Part shown: one piece after another, positions 27,249-36,140 of the stretch
Layout: the number at the start of each line of letters is the position of its first letter
How positions within the stretch are numbered: the stretch's first letter is position 1
Assembly (NCBI RefSeq): GCF_003461245.1
Contig: NZ_QTWS01000005.1
Location: 62,001 to 126,000 of the forward strand
Direction: 5' to 3'
Source of the DNA: Blautia sp. AF19-10LB
Lineage (GTDB): Bacteria > Bacillota > Clostridia > Lachnospirales > Lachnospiraceae
Length of the DNA: 64,000 nt
Made by a program: the position numbers and the translations under genes
Notes under the pieces: generated by a model
Database searches by the model: none
Told to the model about the DNA's origin: nothing
What the model saw: only the letters and a program-made list of their open reading frames with translations

Positions 27249-27563
27249 TCAGCTTTTATCCAGGGCGCTGATTTTCAGCATCTTGACCGTATCCTCTGTC
27301 GGATTCGGTATTACGTAGTGCTGCACTACACCAGTTCTCCGGTTTGCTTCTGCCATTCCTGCTTCCACAGCTGCGGTAACATCCTCAACGCTTCCACGGA
27401 ATTTGATGCATACCAGAAGCGGTACTGGCAGGCTGTCAGCATTTGCAGGTTTGTTCTTGTCGAACACCTCCAGGCGGACATTGGCTGCCTTGCAACCTGC
27501 ATCTGCCGCTACAAAGGCTGTTGCCAGCCCAAATACTTCCAAAATTCCTACAGCTTCTGCCAT
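27249..27563 (-). CDS. Hexameric shell protein (BMC-H) with loop insertion
   Basis: 104 residues. The BMC fold is clear (EAVGILEVFGLATAFVAAD, GSVEDVTAAVEAGM, HYVIPNPTEDT). A loop of about 12 residues (DKNKPANADSLP) is inserted where PduA has its short beta turn, which should alter one face of the hexamer. It begins the shell-gene block after the core enzymes. Confidence 0.9.
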   Translation of the reverse strand: MAEAVGILEVFGLATAFVAADAGCKAANVRLEVFDKNKPANADSLPVPLLVCIKFRGSVEDVTAAVEAGMAEANRRTGVVQHYVIPNPTEDTVKMLKISALDKS

Positions 27564-27586
27564 TTTGCTTCTCCTTTATTTCCGGA

Positions 27587-28828
27587 TTATTTATTAATGA
27601 TCGCGATCTTAAGACCTGTCATTGCAAGGTTTGTCTGATGTGCCTCATTGATCTGCTCAAGCGGGAATCTGTCTGTGATAAGATCAGACATCGGAAGTCC
27701 GATAGCTTTTGCTCTCTTGAGGAAATCAAATGTTGTTGCATAATCTCTCAGTGTGTATACCCAGGAACCAACCAGGTTGATTTCTTTGGAACACAGATCG
27801 AAGTGCGGGTTGATTGTTGCATCTCCACCATTGATGAAGAAACCAAGCTCGCAAAGTCCACCGCCGTTGCGGATGAATTTGTAGATATTTGCATGAGCGT
27901 GCGGGTTTCCTGTACACTGGAATGCAAAATCTGCAAGATGTCCGCCCTGAGCTTCTTTAACAGCTTCTGTAAGAGCTTCAATGCCTTTGTACTGTGTAAA
28001 GTCAACGGATACTTCAGCACCCATCTTCTTAGCGAAATCAAGACGTTTTGCATTTCCGTCTACTGCACAGATGTTTTCGATACCCATGGTACGAAGGATA
28101 GCGATACAGATAAGACCGATCGGTCCACATCCCTGAACAACAACTCTTGAGTTGAATTTAAGGATTCCTGTTGTTTTTGCTCTTTCTACTGCATGGATAA
28201 GTACTGCACATGGCTCGATCAGGATACGGGAATCCAGATCCAGATCACTTACGTTGAAGAATGTAGATCCAAAAGATCCTCCTCTGATCAGGATGTAATC
28301 AGAGAACCATCCGTTAAGATGTACATCATCATCCGGAAGAAGTCCGTATACATCTGCTCCACCAACATTTTTCTTGTTGAGGTCGAACATTGTGATTTCC
28401 GGATCATCCTTGAAGATCATACATGTAACAACTTTATCGCCGACTTTAACTGGTTTTCCAGCTGTATCAACTTTAACGTTTTTACCCATTTTTACGATCT
28501 CACCAGTTCCCTCATGTCCAAGAGCTACAGGGATCAGACCGAATGGGTCTCTCTTGAATTCGTGTGCGTCAGTTCCGCAGATACCGCATCCTTCTACTTT
28601 AACAAGGATATCGTCATCTCCAACTTCCGGCATCGGGAATTCTTTGATTTCATAGTGTTCCAGAGCTGTCAGCATTGCAACATGAGCTGTTTTCGGGATT
28701 ACCGGATCAGCTGTCGGTGCTGCCGGAGCCTGAGCTGCCGGTGCTGCTGTCTGAGCCGGTGCATTTCCGGTCATTCCGGAAAGAACCTGTTTTACGATTT
28801 CTTCAATATTTACGTTATTCATATCCAT
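27587..28828 (-). CDS. Zinc-dependent alcohol dehydrogenase with encapsulation peptide
   Basis: 413 residues. Residues 1-20 (NVNIEEIVKQVLSGM) form a short amphipathic helix, followed by an Ala/Pro linker to about 42: the layout of a microcompartment-targeting tag. The rest is a medium-chain dehydrogenase with catalytic zinc ligands (CGICGTDAHE, GHEGTGEI) and a Rossmann fold (VVVQGCGPIGLICIA). The structural-zinc cysteine cluster is not obvious. In the fucose pathway the missing step is lactaldehyde to 1,2-propanediol, so lactaldehyde reductase is the best guess. Confidence 0.85.
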   Translation of the reverse strand: MDMNNVNIEEIVKQVLSGMTGNAPAQTAAPAAQAPAAPTADPVIPKTAHVAMLTALEHYEIKEFPMPEVGDDDILVKVEGCGICGTDAHEFKRDPFGLIPVALGHEGTGEIVKMGKNVKVDTAGKPVKVGDKVVTCMIFKDDPEITMFDLNKKNVGGADVYGLLPDDDVHLNGWFSDYILIRGGSFGSTFFNVSDLDLDSRILIEPCAVLIHAVERAKTTGILKFNSRVVVQGCGPIGLICIAILRTMGIENICAVDGNAKRLDFAKKMGAEVSVDFTQYKGIEALTEAVKEAQGGHLADFAFQCTGNPHAHANIYKFIRNGGGLCELGFFINGGDATINPHFDLCSKEINLVGSWVYTLRDYATTFDFLKRAKAIGLPMSDLITDRFPLEQINEAHQTNLAMTGLKIAIINK

Positions 28829-28846
28829 TTTAATATTTCCTCCTGA

Positions 28847-30235
28847 TTAGCGAATGCAAAGGCTGTCTGACATTACGCAGCGTCTTCTCTTGGTAAAGGT
28901 GCTTGCACTTGTAAGACCTTCTCCTGTACGGCTTGCGATTGTGAATGTACAGTAACCTTCTCCACCGAATCCAAGTGCAGAATAGGACGGGCCGTTCTTA
29001 ACAAGGATTGCTGTGTCGATTGCTTTCGCATATTTGGTAATGTTATCAACATTCTTGGAATGGATGTGTGCTGAGTGACGGTTGCCATGTTCAAGCCATA
29101 CAGCCTGTTCTACAGCATCATCAAAATCTTTGGCTCTTACAATACCAAGGATTGGCATCATAAGCTCTGTTGTGATAAGCGGATGTTCCTTCGGTCCTTC
29201 GAAGATGATGCAGCGGATATTTGCCGGTGCGTTTACTCCGATCATGGAAAGAAGGGTCTTTGCATCACGACCTACACATTTACGGTTCAGTTTACCGCCT
29301 GCCAGAACAACTTCTGTTAATTTGTCCTGTTCTTCTTTGGAAGCCAGGTAGCAGTCGTTTTCTGTCAGCATGTAGTGCATCAGTTCATCTACTACAGAAG
29401 ATACTGCAACAACTTCCTTCTCTGCGATACATGGAAGGTTGTTATCAAATGTACATCCGTTTACGATGTCCTGTGCCGCCTTACGGATATCAGCTGTTTC
29501 ATCAACAACTGCCGGCGGGTTTCCTGCTCCGGCTCCGATTCCTCTCTTACCGGAAGAAAGAACTGCGGTTACAACGCCAGGGCCGCCTGTTGCTGCGATC
29601 AGCGGGATATCTTTATGTTTCATCATGATATTGCTTGTTTCAAGGGTAGGCTTCTCAACTGTTACTGCAATGTTGTCCGGTCCGCCTGCTTCAAGAGAAG
29701 CTTCGTTTACCAGGTTGATTGCAAAGATAGAAGTCTTGATAGCAGCCGGATGCGGGTTGAATACTACTGTATTTCCGCCAGCCAGCATACCGATTGTATT
29801 GCAGAGTACTGTTTCACTTGGGTTGGTACATGGTGTGATCGCACCGATTACACCGAATGGTCCCATTTCGATCAGTGTCAGTCCTCTGTCTCCTGACCAT
29901 GCAGTTGTTGTGATGTCCTCTGTACCAGGTGTCTTGTCTGCTACCAGATGATGTTTGAGGATTTTGTCTCCCACATTACCCATTCCGGTTTCGTCAACGC
30001 CCATACGAGCCATAACTTCTGCATTTTCTTTGATTTTTTTACGGATGCAGGTGATGATTTTTTCTCTCTGATCCATGGACATTTTCTTAACGATCAGTTC
30101 TGCTTTCTTGGCAGCTTCGATCGCATCGTTCATTTCTTTGAAAACGCCATGTTTTCCTGTCGGAGCATCTGCAATCTGCATTTTTGCCATTACTTCCTGT
30201 ACAATATCCTGTACCATGCTCTCACTAATTGGCAT
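28847..30235 (-). CDS. pduP: CoA-acylating propionaldehyde dehydrogenase (PduP-like)
   Basis: 462 residues. The N-terminal helix (ISESMVQDIVQEVMAKM) is a typical encapsulation peptide. The aldehyde dehydrogenase core has the catalytic cysteine in FDNNLPCIAEKE and ITPCTNPSETVLCN earlier. It oxidises propanal to propionyl-CoA with NAD, inside the shell, feeding PduL. GGAGG precedes ATG 30235. Confidence 0.93.
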   Translation of the reverse strand: MPISESMVQDIVQEVMAKMQIADAPTGKHGVFKEMNDAIEAAKKAELIVKKMSMDQREKIITCIRKKIKENAEVMARMGVDETGMGNVGDKILKHHLVADKTPGTEDITTTAWSGDRGLTLIEMGPFGVIGAITPCTNPSETVLCNTIGMLAGGNTVVFNPHPAAIKTSIFAINLVNEASLEAGGPDNIAVTVEKPTLETSNIMMKHKDIPLIAATGGPGVVTAVLSSGKRGIGAGAGNPPAVVDETADIRKAAQDIVNGCTFDNNLPCIAEKEVVAVSSVVDELMHYMLTENDCYLASKEEQDKLTEVVLAGGKLNRKCVGRDAKTLLSMIGVNAPANIRCIIFEGPKEHPLITTELMMPILGIVRAKDFDDAVEQAVWLEHGNRHSAHIHSKNVDNITKYAKAIDTAILVKNGPSYSALGFGGEGYCTFTIASRTGEGLTSASTFTKRRRCVMSDSLCIR

Positions 30236-30278
30236 GAGATTGTCCTCCTTTAATGTCTACCGGTTATCTGACCGTAAA

Positions 30279-31157
30279 TTATTTCAGGCCAAGCTGTGCC
30301 ATAACCTGTTTTGTGATGTTTGCAACCAGTTCTGCATCTGCGTTAGCTGCCGGTGCTGCTGTAGTAGTTTCTGCTGCCGGTGCTGCTCCGCCTACGAAAT
30401 CATACTGATATCCTGGGAACTGTTTGTATTCTTCGTTGTGGCATGCTCCACCGCAGTTGTGGCAGTTTACGCCGTCTTTGTTCTGGCAGAGGTTTGCAGG
30501 ATGTTTACCAGGCATACCGAATTTACGACGGATCTCATACAGTTTCTTGATGTTTTCTTTGTCGAATTCCTTCGGTCCGCCAAGGAGTTTGCTCTGATAC
30601 AGAAGCTGTGCGTAGAATTCTACGGATTCCATCTTCATGTATGCAGCGTTCAGGTCTGTGCTCCATGTAAGAGCTCCGTGGTTCTCAAGAAGAACTGCGT
30701 CGAAGTATGGCAGATATTTCTCAAGGTTGTCCGGAATCTCCATTGTGGAAGGTGTACCGTACTCAGCGATCGGAACGCATCCAAGAGCGATAACAGCTTC
30801 TGGCATGATCGGCTGTGTAAGCGGGATACCAGCGATAGCGAAGGATGTTGCATAGATCGGATGAGCATGTACAACAGATCCTACGTCTGGTCTCTTCTGA
30901 TATACTCTCATGTGCATTTTAATCTCAGAAGATGGTTTGAATCCCGGGTTAGCCTGGATTACGTTACCCTGAGCATCTACTTTACAGATGAACTCTGGTG
31001 TCATGAATCCTTTGGATACACCTGTTGGTGTGCAGAGGAATTCGTTGTCGTTCAGTTTTACGGAAATGTTTCCGTCGTTTGCTGCAACCATGTTACGGTT
31101 GTAGATACGTCTTCCGATGTCACAGATTTGTTTTTTGATTTCAAATTCGTTTACCAT
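30279..31157 (-). CDS. Class II aldolase, L-fuculose-1-phosphate aldolase type, with encapsulation peptide
   Basis: 292 residues; the core aldolase is about 215, so the C-terminus is extended. Zinc-site histidines occur in VVHAHPIYA and the later ENHGAL. It would split fuculose-1-phosphate (or rhamnulose-1-phosphate) into DHAP and L-lactaldehyde. After the core comes a cysteine set C-x7-C-x2-C-x3-C near 233-248, then an Ala/Pro/Thr linker, then the helix ELVANITKQVMAQLG, an encapsulation peptide. The aldolase thus appears to work inside the shell. AGGAGG precedes ATG 31157. Confidence 0.9.
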   Translation of the reverse strand: MVNEFEIKKQICDIGRRIYNRNMVAANDGNISVKLNDNEFLCTPTGVSKGFMTPEFICKVDAQGNVIQANPGFKPSSEIKMHMRVYQKRPDVGSVVHAHPIYATSFAIAGIPLTQPIMPEAVIALGCVPIAEYGTPSTMEIPDNLEKYLPYFDAVLLENHGALTWSTDLNAAYMKMESVEFYAQLLYQSKLLGGPKEFDKENIKKLYEIRRKFGMPGKHPANLCQNKDGVNCHNCGGACHNEEYKQFPGYQYDFVGGAAPAAETTTAAPAANADAELVANITKQVMAQLGLK

Positions 31158-31193
31158 GCTTATTTTCCTCCTAAAGCAGTGTGGTTTGCCGTA

Positions 31194-31365
31194 CCCTGGG
31201 GGCGATTAGGATAACCCTCAGGGCATAGCTTGGGTTTTGTTTTATTTCTAAGAAGATTTTACTCCTCATAACCTGGATTGTCAAGAAATTATCGTTGTTT
31301 TATGTTGTTTTTATTGTTTCTTGAATGTTGTTTTTGTTGTTTTTCGCAACATAACTTTATTGTCC
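31194..31365 (-). promoter_or_regulatory. Promoter, leader hairpin and repeat tract for the aldolase/shell operon
   Basis: On the minus strand TTGACA (31279-31284) and TAAAAT (31256-31261) lie 17 bases apart. Upstream (31291-31350) is a tract of repeated AACAAAAACAACA-like units, likely regulator sites. In the leader, CCCTGAGGG and its complement form a hairpin (31194-31223). Confidence 0.7.
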
Positions 31366-32157
31366 TCAGCCGCCGATCTGAACGTGCAGGGAGCTTACTG
31401 CCTCTGCCGCTCTCTTGAGGGTATTCATCTCCTCTGCGGTCGGTGGAAGGATGCCATCCATCAGATATTCTCTGCCAAGTCCGGTGTACTTATCCTGTCC
31501 GAGACGGTGATACGGAAGCAGGTGAAGCTGCTCTACTCCGGGCAGGTTATTCGCAAAGGATGCGATTCCCTGGATCTCCTCTACCGTCGCATTGAACGTC
31601 GGAATAACCGGAACTCGGATGATCAGCTTGCATTTGCCGGAAAGTGCAACCTTACGGGCATTTTCCATCATCAGATCATTCGGGCGACCAGTGAATTCCT
31701 TATGTTTTGCCGGATTGGTATGCTTCATATCCATCAGATACAGATCAAGATATGGAAGGATTTCCTCGATCACCTCAAACGGTGCACATGCCATGCTCTC
31801 CAGGGCGGTGTTGATTCCCCGCTCCTTGGCAGCTCTGAGAAGGTCTCTCGCGAACTCCGGCTGGCAGAGGCTCTCACCTCCGGAGAGGGTCAGGCCGCCG
31901 CCGGAACGCCGGTAGTACGGGCGATCCTGTTCAACCACCTGGATCATCTCTTCTACTGTAACATCTCTGCCGATCACCTTGTCCTCACCGAGGACTTTCA
32001 TGGTCTGGATCTTGTATTCCTGTGATTCCGGATTACAGCACCAGCGGCAGCGGAGCACGCAGCCCTTCAGAAAGACGATCGTACGGATCCCCGGGCCATC
32101 GTGGATCGAATATCTCTGGATATCAAAAATACGACCTTTTGTCTGTAAATAATCCAT
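31366..32157 (-). CDS. Glycyl-radical enzyme activating enzyme (radical SAM)
   Basis: 263 residues. The radical SAM cluster motif is CVLRCRWC (C-x3-C-x2-C) at about 33-40, after GPGIRTIVFLKG. It makes the glycyl radical on the adjacent dehydratase using S-adenosylmethionine. Many activases of dehydratase-type glycyl radical enzymes carry an extra two-cluster ferredoxin insert just after this motif; here no further cysteine cluster is seen, so it is the short type, like pyruvate formate-lyase activase. It lies 12 bases after the dehydratase stop. Confidence 0.92.
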   Translation of the reverse strand: MDYLQTKGRIFDIQRYSIHDGPGIRTIVFLKGCVLRCRWCCNPESQEYKIQTMKVLGEDKVIGRDVTVEEMIQVVEQDRPYYRRSGGGLTLSGGESLCQPEFARDLLRAAKERGINTALESMACAPFEVIEEILPYLDLYLMDMKHTNPAKHKEFTGRPNDLMMENARKVALSGKCKLIIRVPVIPTFNATVEEIQGIASFANNLPGVEQLHLLPYHRLGQDKYTGLGREYLMDGILPPTAEEMNTLKRAAEAVSSLHVQIGG

Positions 32158-32169
32158 AATATCTTCCTT

Positions 32170-34689
32170 TTAGAAGCCCTGCTCTGTTCTTCTGATTATA
32201 TCATCCTGAAGAGAACGGGAAAGTGTTGTAAACAGTGCACTGTAGCCTGCAACACGTACAACCAGATGAGAATATTTCTCCGGATGTTTCTGCGCGTCGA
32301 GAAGAGTCTCACGGTCAACAACGTTGAACTGCATATGCATTCCCTTCTGATCAAAGAAGGTCTGGATCAGGGAAACAAACTTCTCCAGTCCTTCCCTTCC
32401 TGCCAGTGCTGACGGATGGAATTTCTGGTTGAACAGTGTTCCGTTAGATACGATGAAGTGATCCAGTCTGGAAACGGAAGTTGCTGCCGCTGTCGGTCCC
32501 TTGACATCCTTGCCTGCGGATGGAGAAACGCCATCTGCAACCGGTGTATGTGCATAACGGCCATCCGGTGTTGCACCTGTCTGTCCACCAAGCGGTACGT
32601 TTGCTGATACCGGATAAAGACCTGCCTGATACTGTCCTCCACGTGGATTGTGGTATTTCTGCATCGGGCGTGTGTATGTATAAGCTACGTCTCTTGCAAA
32701 ATAGTCAACATCGTCGATCGCATTTCCGTATTTCGGAACTTCGTCGATCATGTGATGGATCTCTGTGAATCTGCGAAGCTGCTCCTCTGTAGGTTTCAGT
32801 CTCATGACTGTTGTAAGGACTGCTTTGGCTGTGTCTTCTGTAACATTCATGCCGCCGTCCTGCATTCCCTTGAGGATCATCTCGGAGATATCTTTGACTG
32901 ACTGCTCATCAAGTCCTTTGTCATAGTTCCATGCAAGAGCTTCTTTGTATTCTTCCATGGAAACTTTCTTGTCTTCGTATACAAGTTTGCGGATCGCATA
33001 CAGGGAATCTGCCATATTTGCGATACCGAAGCCCTGCGGTCCTGTGAAGTTGTAGATCGCGCCGCCTTCCTGAACGGAAATTCCTCTGCTGATGCAGTCA
33101 TCTACCATACAGGATTCAAATGGAAGCGGTACACGTTCTGCGTGTGCAACGTCGATCGCATTATCTGCATTTACAAGAAGGGAAATACAGTATTCCATCT
33201 GTTTCTTGTATGCGTCATAAAATTCCTCGAAGGTTGTCATCTTGGTGACATCGCCTGTCTGGATACCAACAAGCTCGCCCTTGTCCATACCATTGGAGAA
33301 TACGAGTTCCAGCGGGCGGCACATATTGAAGAATGCTGCGTCATGCCATCCATCTGTCTTGCCGGCTTTCTGCGGTTCTACACATCCGATGATGTTGTAT
33401 TCTCTGGCATCTGCAAGAGTCAGTCCTCTGTTCAGAAGTGCCGGGATGATAACTTCATCATTATAGTAGGCCGGAAGTCCGATACCTGTTCTTGTAAGCT
33501 CGGCTGCCTTGATCAGCAGTTCGTGCGGGGAGCCATTCCATACACGGATGGAAAGGGAAGGCATCGGCAGGTGTACATGCATAGATGCAAGGATACACAT
33601 AACAGAAAGGTCATTGGTAACATCATTTCCGTCCTTGTCCTGACCACCGACGATCAGGTTCTGGAAAAGGCTGTATCCTGCAAATCCCTCTGCGGAAGCT
33701 GCATCACGGACTTTGTTGAGGTCATTCAATTTGACCCAGATACAGTCAAGAAGTTCCTGTGCGGATTCTCTTGTGATGATGCCCTTGTCAAGATCTGCCT
33801 TATAATAAGGATACATATACTGGTCAAAACGTCCAGGGGAAATGGAATGTCCGCTGGATTCAACCTGAAGGAGCTGCTGTACAAACCAGAAGGACTGGCA
33901 TGCTTCATAGAAGCTTGTTGCTCCATTTGCCGGAACACGGCTGCAGTTCTGTGAGATCTGCAGAAGTTCCTGTTTACGTACAGGATCGGTACACTCTGCT
34001 GCCATCTGGGACGCAAGCTCTGCATAACGCTCTGCGTATTCGATGACTGCCTGGCAGGAAAGGATGACTGCCTTAAGAAAATGTGATTTCTTGACGTAAT
34101 TGCCGTCTCCAACCTGACATCTGTCGAGTTCTGCCTGTGCTTTGTCGATGATTCCCTTGTAACCGATTGCAAGAACTTCTTCATATTTAACAGTTACATG
34201 TCCGACACCGTTGTAAAAATAGTTGCCTGGTGTAAAAATATTGTGTTCGATTGCTCTGATTGCTTCCGGCGCCATGTAGGAGGTTGCAAGTTCGCTGGAG
34301 GTTTTGCCCTTCCAGTATTTATGTACTTCTCTTAACTCCTGCTTGGTCTCCTCAGCAATGTAAAACGGGTCTGCGCTCCTCGTTTCAACCGTATCCAGTT
34401 CATCCTCCAGCCACTGGTAGGAAAATTCCGGGAAAGTCTGACATCCTCGCGGTGCGATCGTGCTGCTTCCAACAATCAGTTCGTTGTCACGGATGATGAT
34501 CGGGATATTACGGAGAATGTGGGCAAAAGCTTCTGCACGTCTGGTGATCGTAGGCTGTCCCTCTGTGGCCTTGTACGATTCTGTGATAAGCTTCGCCCTT
34601 GCAGATTCGATAACCGGCATGTGGGCATAAAGTGCCTCAACCAGTTTCGGAATTCTGGATGACTTTGGAATATCTGTGGTATTAAACAT
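32170..34689 (-). CDS. B12-independent propanediol/glycerol dehydratase (glycyl radical enzyme)
   Basis: 839 residues from ATG 34689 (AAGGAG site); an in-frame ATG at 34800 overlaps the promoter's -10 and cannot be used. The active-site cysteine is in IIGCVEPQKAG and the glycyl radical is about Gly815 in VVRVAGYSALF. It removes water from 1,2-propanediol to give propanal without B12. Place and partners match the fucose/rhamnose glycyl-radical microcompartments (GRM5-type) of Lachnospiraceae. No N-terminal encapsulation helix is obvious. Confidence 0.93.
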   Translation of the reverse strand: MFNTTDIPKSSRIPKLVEALYAHMPVIESARAKLITESYKATEGQPTITRRAEAFAHILRNIPIIIRDNELIVGSSTIAPRGCQTFPEFSYQWLEDELDTVETRSADPFYIAEETKQELREVHKYWKGKTSSELATSYMAPEAIRAIEHNIFTPGNYFYNGVGHVTVKYEEVLAIGYKGIIDKAQAELDRCQVGDGNYVKKSHFLKAVILSCQAVIEYAERYAELASQMAAECTDPVRKQELLQISQNCSRVPANGATSFYEACQSFWFVQQLLQVESSGHSISPGRFDQYMYPYYKADLDKGIITRESAQELLDCIWVKLNDLNKVRDAASAEGFAGYSLFQNLIVGGQDKDGNDVTNDLSVMCILASMHVHLPMPSLSIRVWNGSPHELLIKAAELTRTGIGLPAYYNDEVIIPALLNRGLTLADAREYNIIGCVEPQKAGKTDGWHDAAFFNMCRPLELVFSNGMDKGELVGIQTGDVTKMTTFEEFYDAYKKQMEYCISLLVNADNAIDVAHAERVPLPFESCMVDDCISRGISVQEGGAIYNFTGPQGFGIANMADSLYAIRKLVYEDKKVSMEEYKEALAWNYDKGLDEQSVKDISEMILKGMQDGGMNVTEDTAKAVLTTVMRLKPTEEQLRRFTEIHHMIDEVPKYGNAIDDVDYFARDVAYTYTRPMQKYHNPRGGQYQAGLYPVSANVPLGGQTGATPDGRYAHTPVADGVSPSAGKDVKGPTAAATSVSRLDHFIVSNGTLFNQKFHPSALAGREGLEKFVSLIQTFFDQKGMHMQFNVVDRETLLDAQKHPEKYSHLVVRVAGYSALFTTLSRSLQDDIIRRTEQGF

Positions 34690-34798
34690 CTCCACGTCTC
34701 CTTTCTTATGGTGTCTCAAACGCCATATCTCATATGTATCAGCGGACATGCCACTGGCACCTCTTAAGGCGCTATGACGCCACGATTCATATAGAACC

Positions 34799-34935
34799 AT
34801 TATACTCTACACGCTCCTGCATGTCAACGAAATCCAACAGTATTTATCGGTTTTTTGTGCGGGTTTTGTTGTGGTTTTTGTTTGTTTTGTGTTGGTTTTT
34901 ATTTGGAATTTGATTTTTGAGTTGACTTTTGGATT
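34799..34935 (-). promoter_or_regulatory. Consensus promoter of the dehydratase/activase operon with upstream repeat tract
   Basis: On the minus strand TTGACA (34822-34827) and TATAAT (34799-34804) are separated by exactly 17 bases, a perfect consensus. Upstream (about 34850-34915) is an A/C-rich tract of AACAAAAAC-like repeats like that at the second promoter of the locus. A promoter this strong probably needs a repressor, with DeoR (22373) the candidate. Confidence 0.85.
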
Positions 34936-34968
34936 TTAGACTGCCATACTGAGATCAGTATAGTTTCT

Positions 34969-35003
34969 GTTACTGTAATTGGATCTGACAGTAACGATTT
35001 TTT
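34969..35003 (+). terminator. Attenuator-like terminator in the leader of the PHP gene
   Basis: GTTACTGT pairs with ACAGTAAC over an 11-base loop, followed by GATTTTTT, only 22 bases before the PHP start codon. Just upstream is the palindrome ATACTG-N4-CAGTAT (about 34946-34961). Confidence 0.5.
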
Positions 35004-35024
35004 CCGATCGGAGGAGGAACAAAC

Positions 35025-35738
35025 ATGTATCTTTCTGATGTACATACACATTCCATCGCAAGCGGGCACGGAACGACCTGTACCGTTTCTGATATGGCAA
35101 AAGCGGCTTCAAAGAAGGGGCTTAAACTGCTCGGGATCACAGACCATGGACCTGGCACACTTGCCGCGGGAACTTCTTCTTATTTCAGAAGTCTTTCTTA
35201 TTCTCCCAAGAAACGCTTTGAGATTGAATTATTGTTTGGAGTTGAACTGAATATCCTTGATGTTGATGGACATGTAGATTTAAGTGATAAACTTCTTGAC
35301 AAACTGGATTACGCGATTGCGAGCATGCACGCGCAAAATTATAAGAGTGGTTCTGTAAAAGAAAATACAAGTGCTTACCTGAACGCTATGAAGCATCCCT
35401 GCGTCAAAATCCTCGGACATTGCGATAATCCGCATTTTCCAGCAGATTATGAGACACTTGCAGTCGCAGCAAAAGAATTCGGAGTGATCTTTGAAATCAA
35501 CGAAGCCTCCCTCGCCCCCTACGGCTACCGAGGAGACACCCGAGCCAACAACCGCGAGATCCTGCGCTGCTGCCGCAAATACAACATCCCGATCGTCCTC
35601 TCCAGCGACAGCCACGGCGCTGAGCACATCGGAGACTTCACCTACGCCGCCGAATTCGTGCATGAGGAGATGTTCCCAGCAAAACTGATCTTGAATAATG
35701 ACATTCCACGGCTGAAGATGGTGTTAGAGGAGAGGTAG
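35025..35738 (+). CDS. PHP-domain phosphoesterase (YcdX-like)
   Basis: 237 residues with a strong GGAGGAGG site. PHP metal-binding motifs are present: DVHTHSIASGHG at residues 5-16, GITDHG at 36-41, GHCDNPHF in the middle and SSDSHG near 200. These proteins hydrolyse phosphate esters with a three-metal centre; the natural substrate is unknown. The gene is divergent from the dehydratase operon. Confidence 0.88.
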   Translation: MYLSDVHTHSIASGHGTTCTVSDMAKAASKKGLKLLGITDHGPGTLAAGTSSYFRSLSYSPKKRFEIELLFGVELNILDVDGHVDLSDKLLDKLDYAIASMHAQNYKSGSVKENTSAYLNAMKHPCVKILGHCDNPHFPADYETLAVAAKEFGVIFEINEASLAPYGYRGDTRANNREILRCCRKYNIPIVLSSDSHGAEHIGDFTYAAEFVHEEMFPAKLILNNDIPRLKMVLEER

Positions 35739-35745
35739 TGAAAGT

Positions 35746-35945
35746 TGGACGGAGAGGTGCAGATGGGAGTCCAGCGGGCGGTGCTGCGTTTCCGGGTTTG
35801 AGACGGGCGGCTTATTTGCGGGAGGGTTCGCATAACTCGCACCTTACGGTGCTCAGACAGATGCTCACCCTCCGCAGCCAGCCCATCTCAAATCTCGGAA
35901 GCCTCGCAATGCCCGCCAGCCTCCCATCTGCACCTCTCCTGGCAA
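35746..35945. repeat. Long imperfect inverted repeat 1
   Basis: Two arms of about 95 bases face each other over a very short loop. The outer 19 bases are perfect: GGAGAGGTGCAGATGGGAG (35751-35769) and its complement (35921-35939). The inner arm still matches at most positions. GC-rich, with no plausible gene. Together with the second hairpin and the spacer it fills 35739-36346. Confidence 0.75.
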
Positions 35946-36140
35946 TTCCACAGGGTAGTTTTAGGTTCGCGCGACGCGCCAAATTGTGACGGGGTACGGG
36001 CACCTTGAGCGCCACTGCCCTGGTATTGGTAAGTAAATTCAAGATTGCAGATAATGGCAACAGCTTTCCCACTGTAACATCCCTAATCTGCCGTCCTACG
36101 GGCGGCGTTCAGGGGCCACACCCCGGTGAGCGAATGTCAG

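Noticed and set aside
26138..30253. Cysteine-rich plus-strand frames over the shell and PduP genes
   Set aside because: They are mirror-strand shadows; the repeated ones simply reflect the two near-identical BMC genes.
34690..34800. Longer N-terminus for the dehydratase from ATG 34800
   Set aside because: That codon overlaps the consensus -10 element; ATG 34689 has a proper ribosome site.
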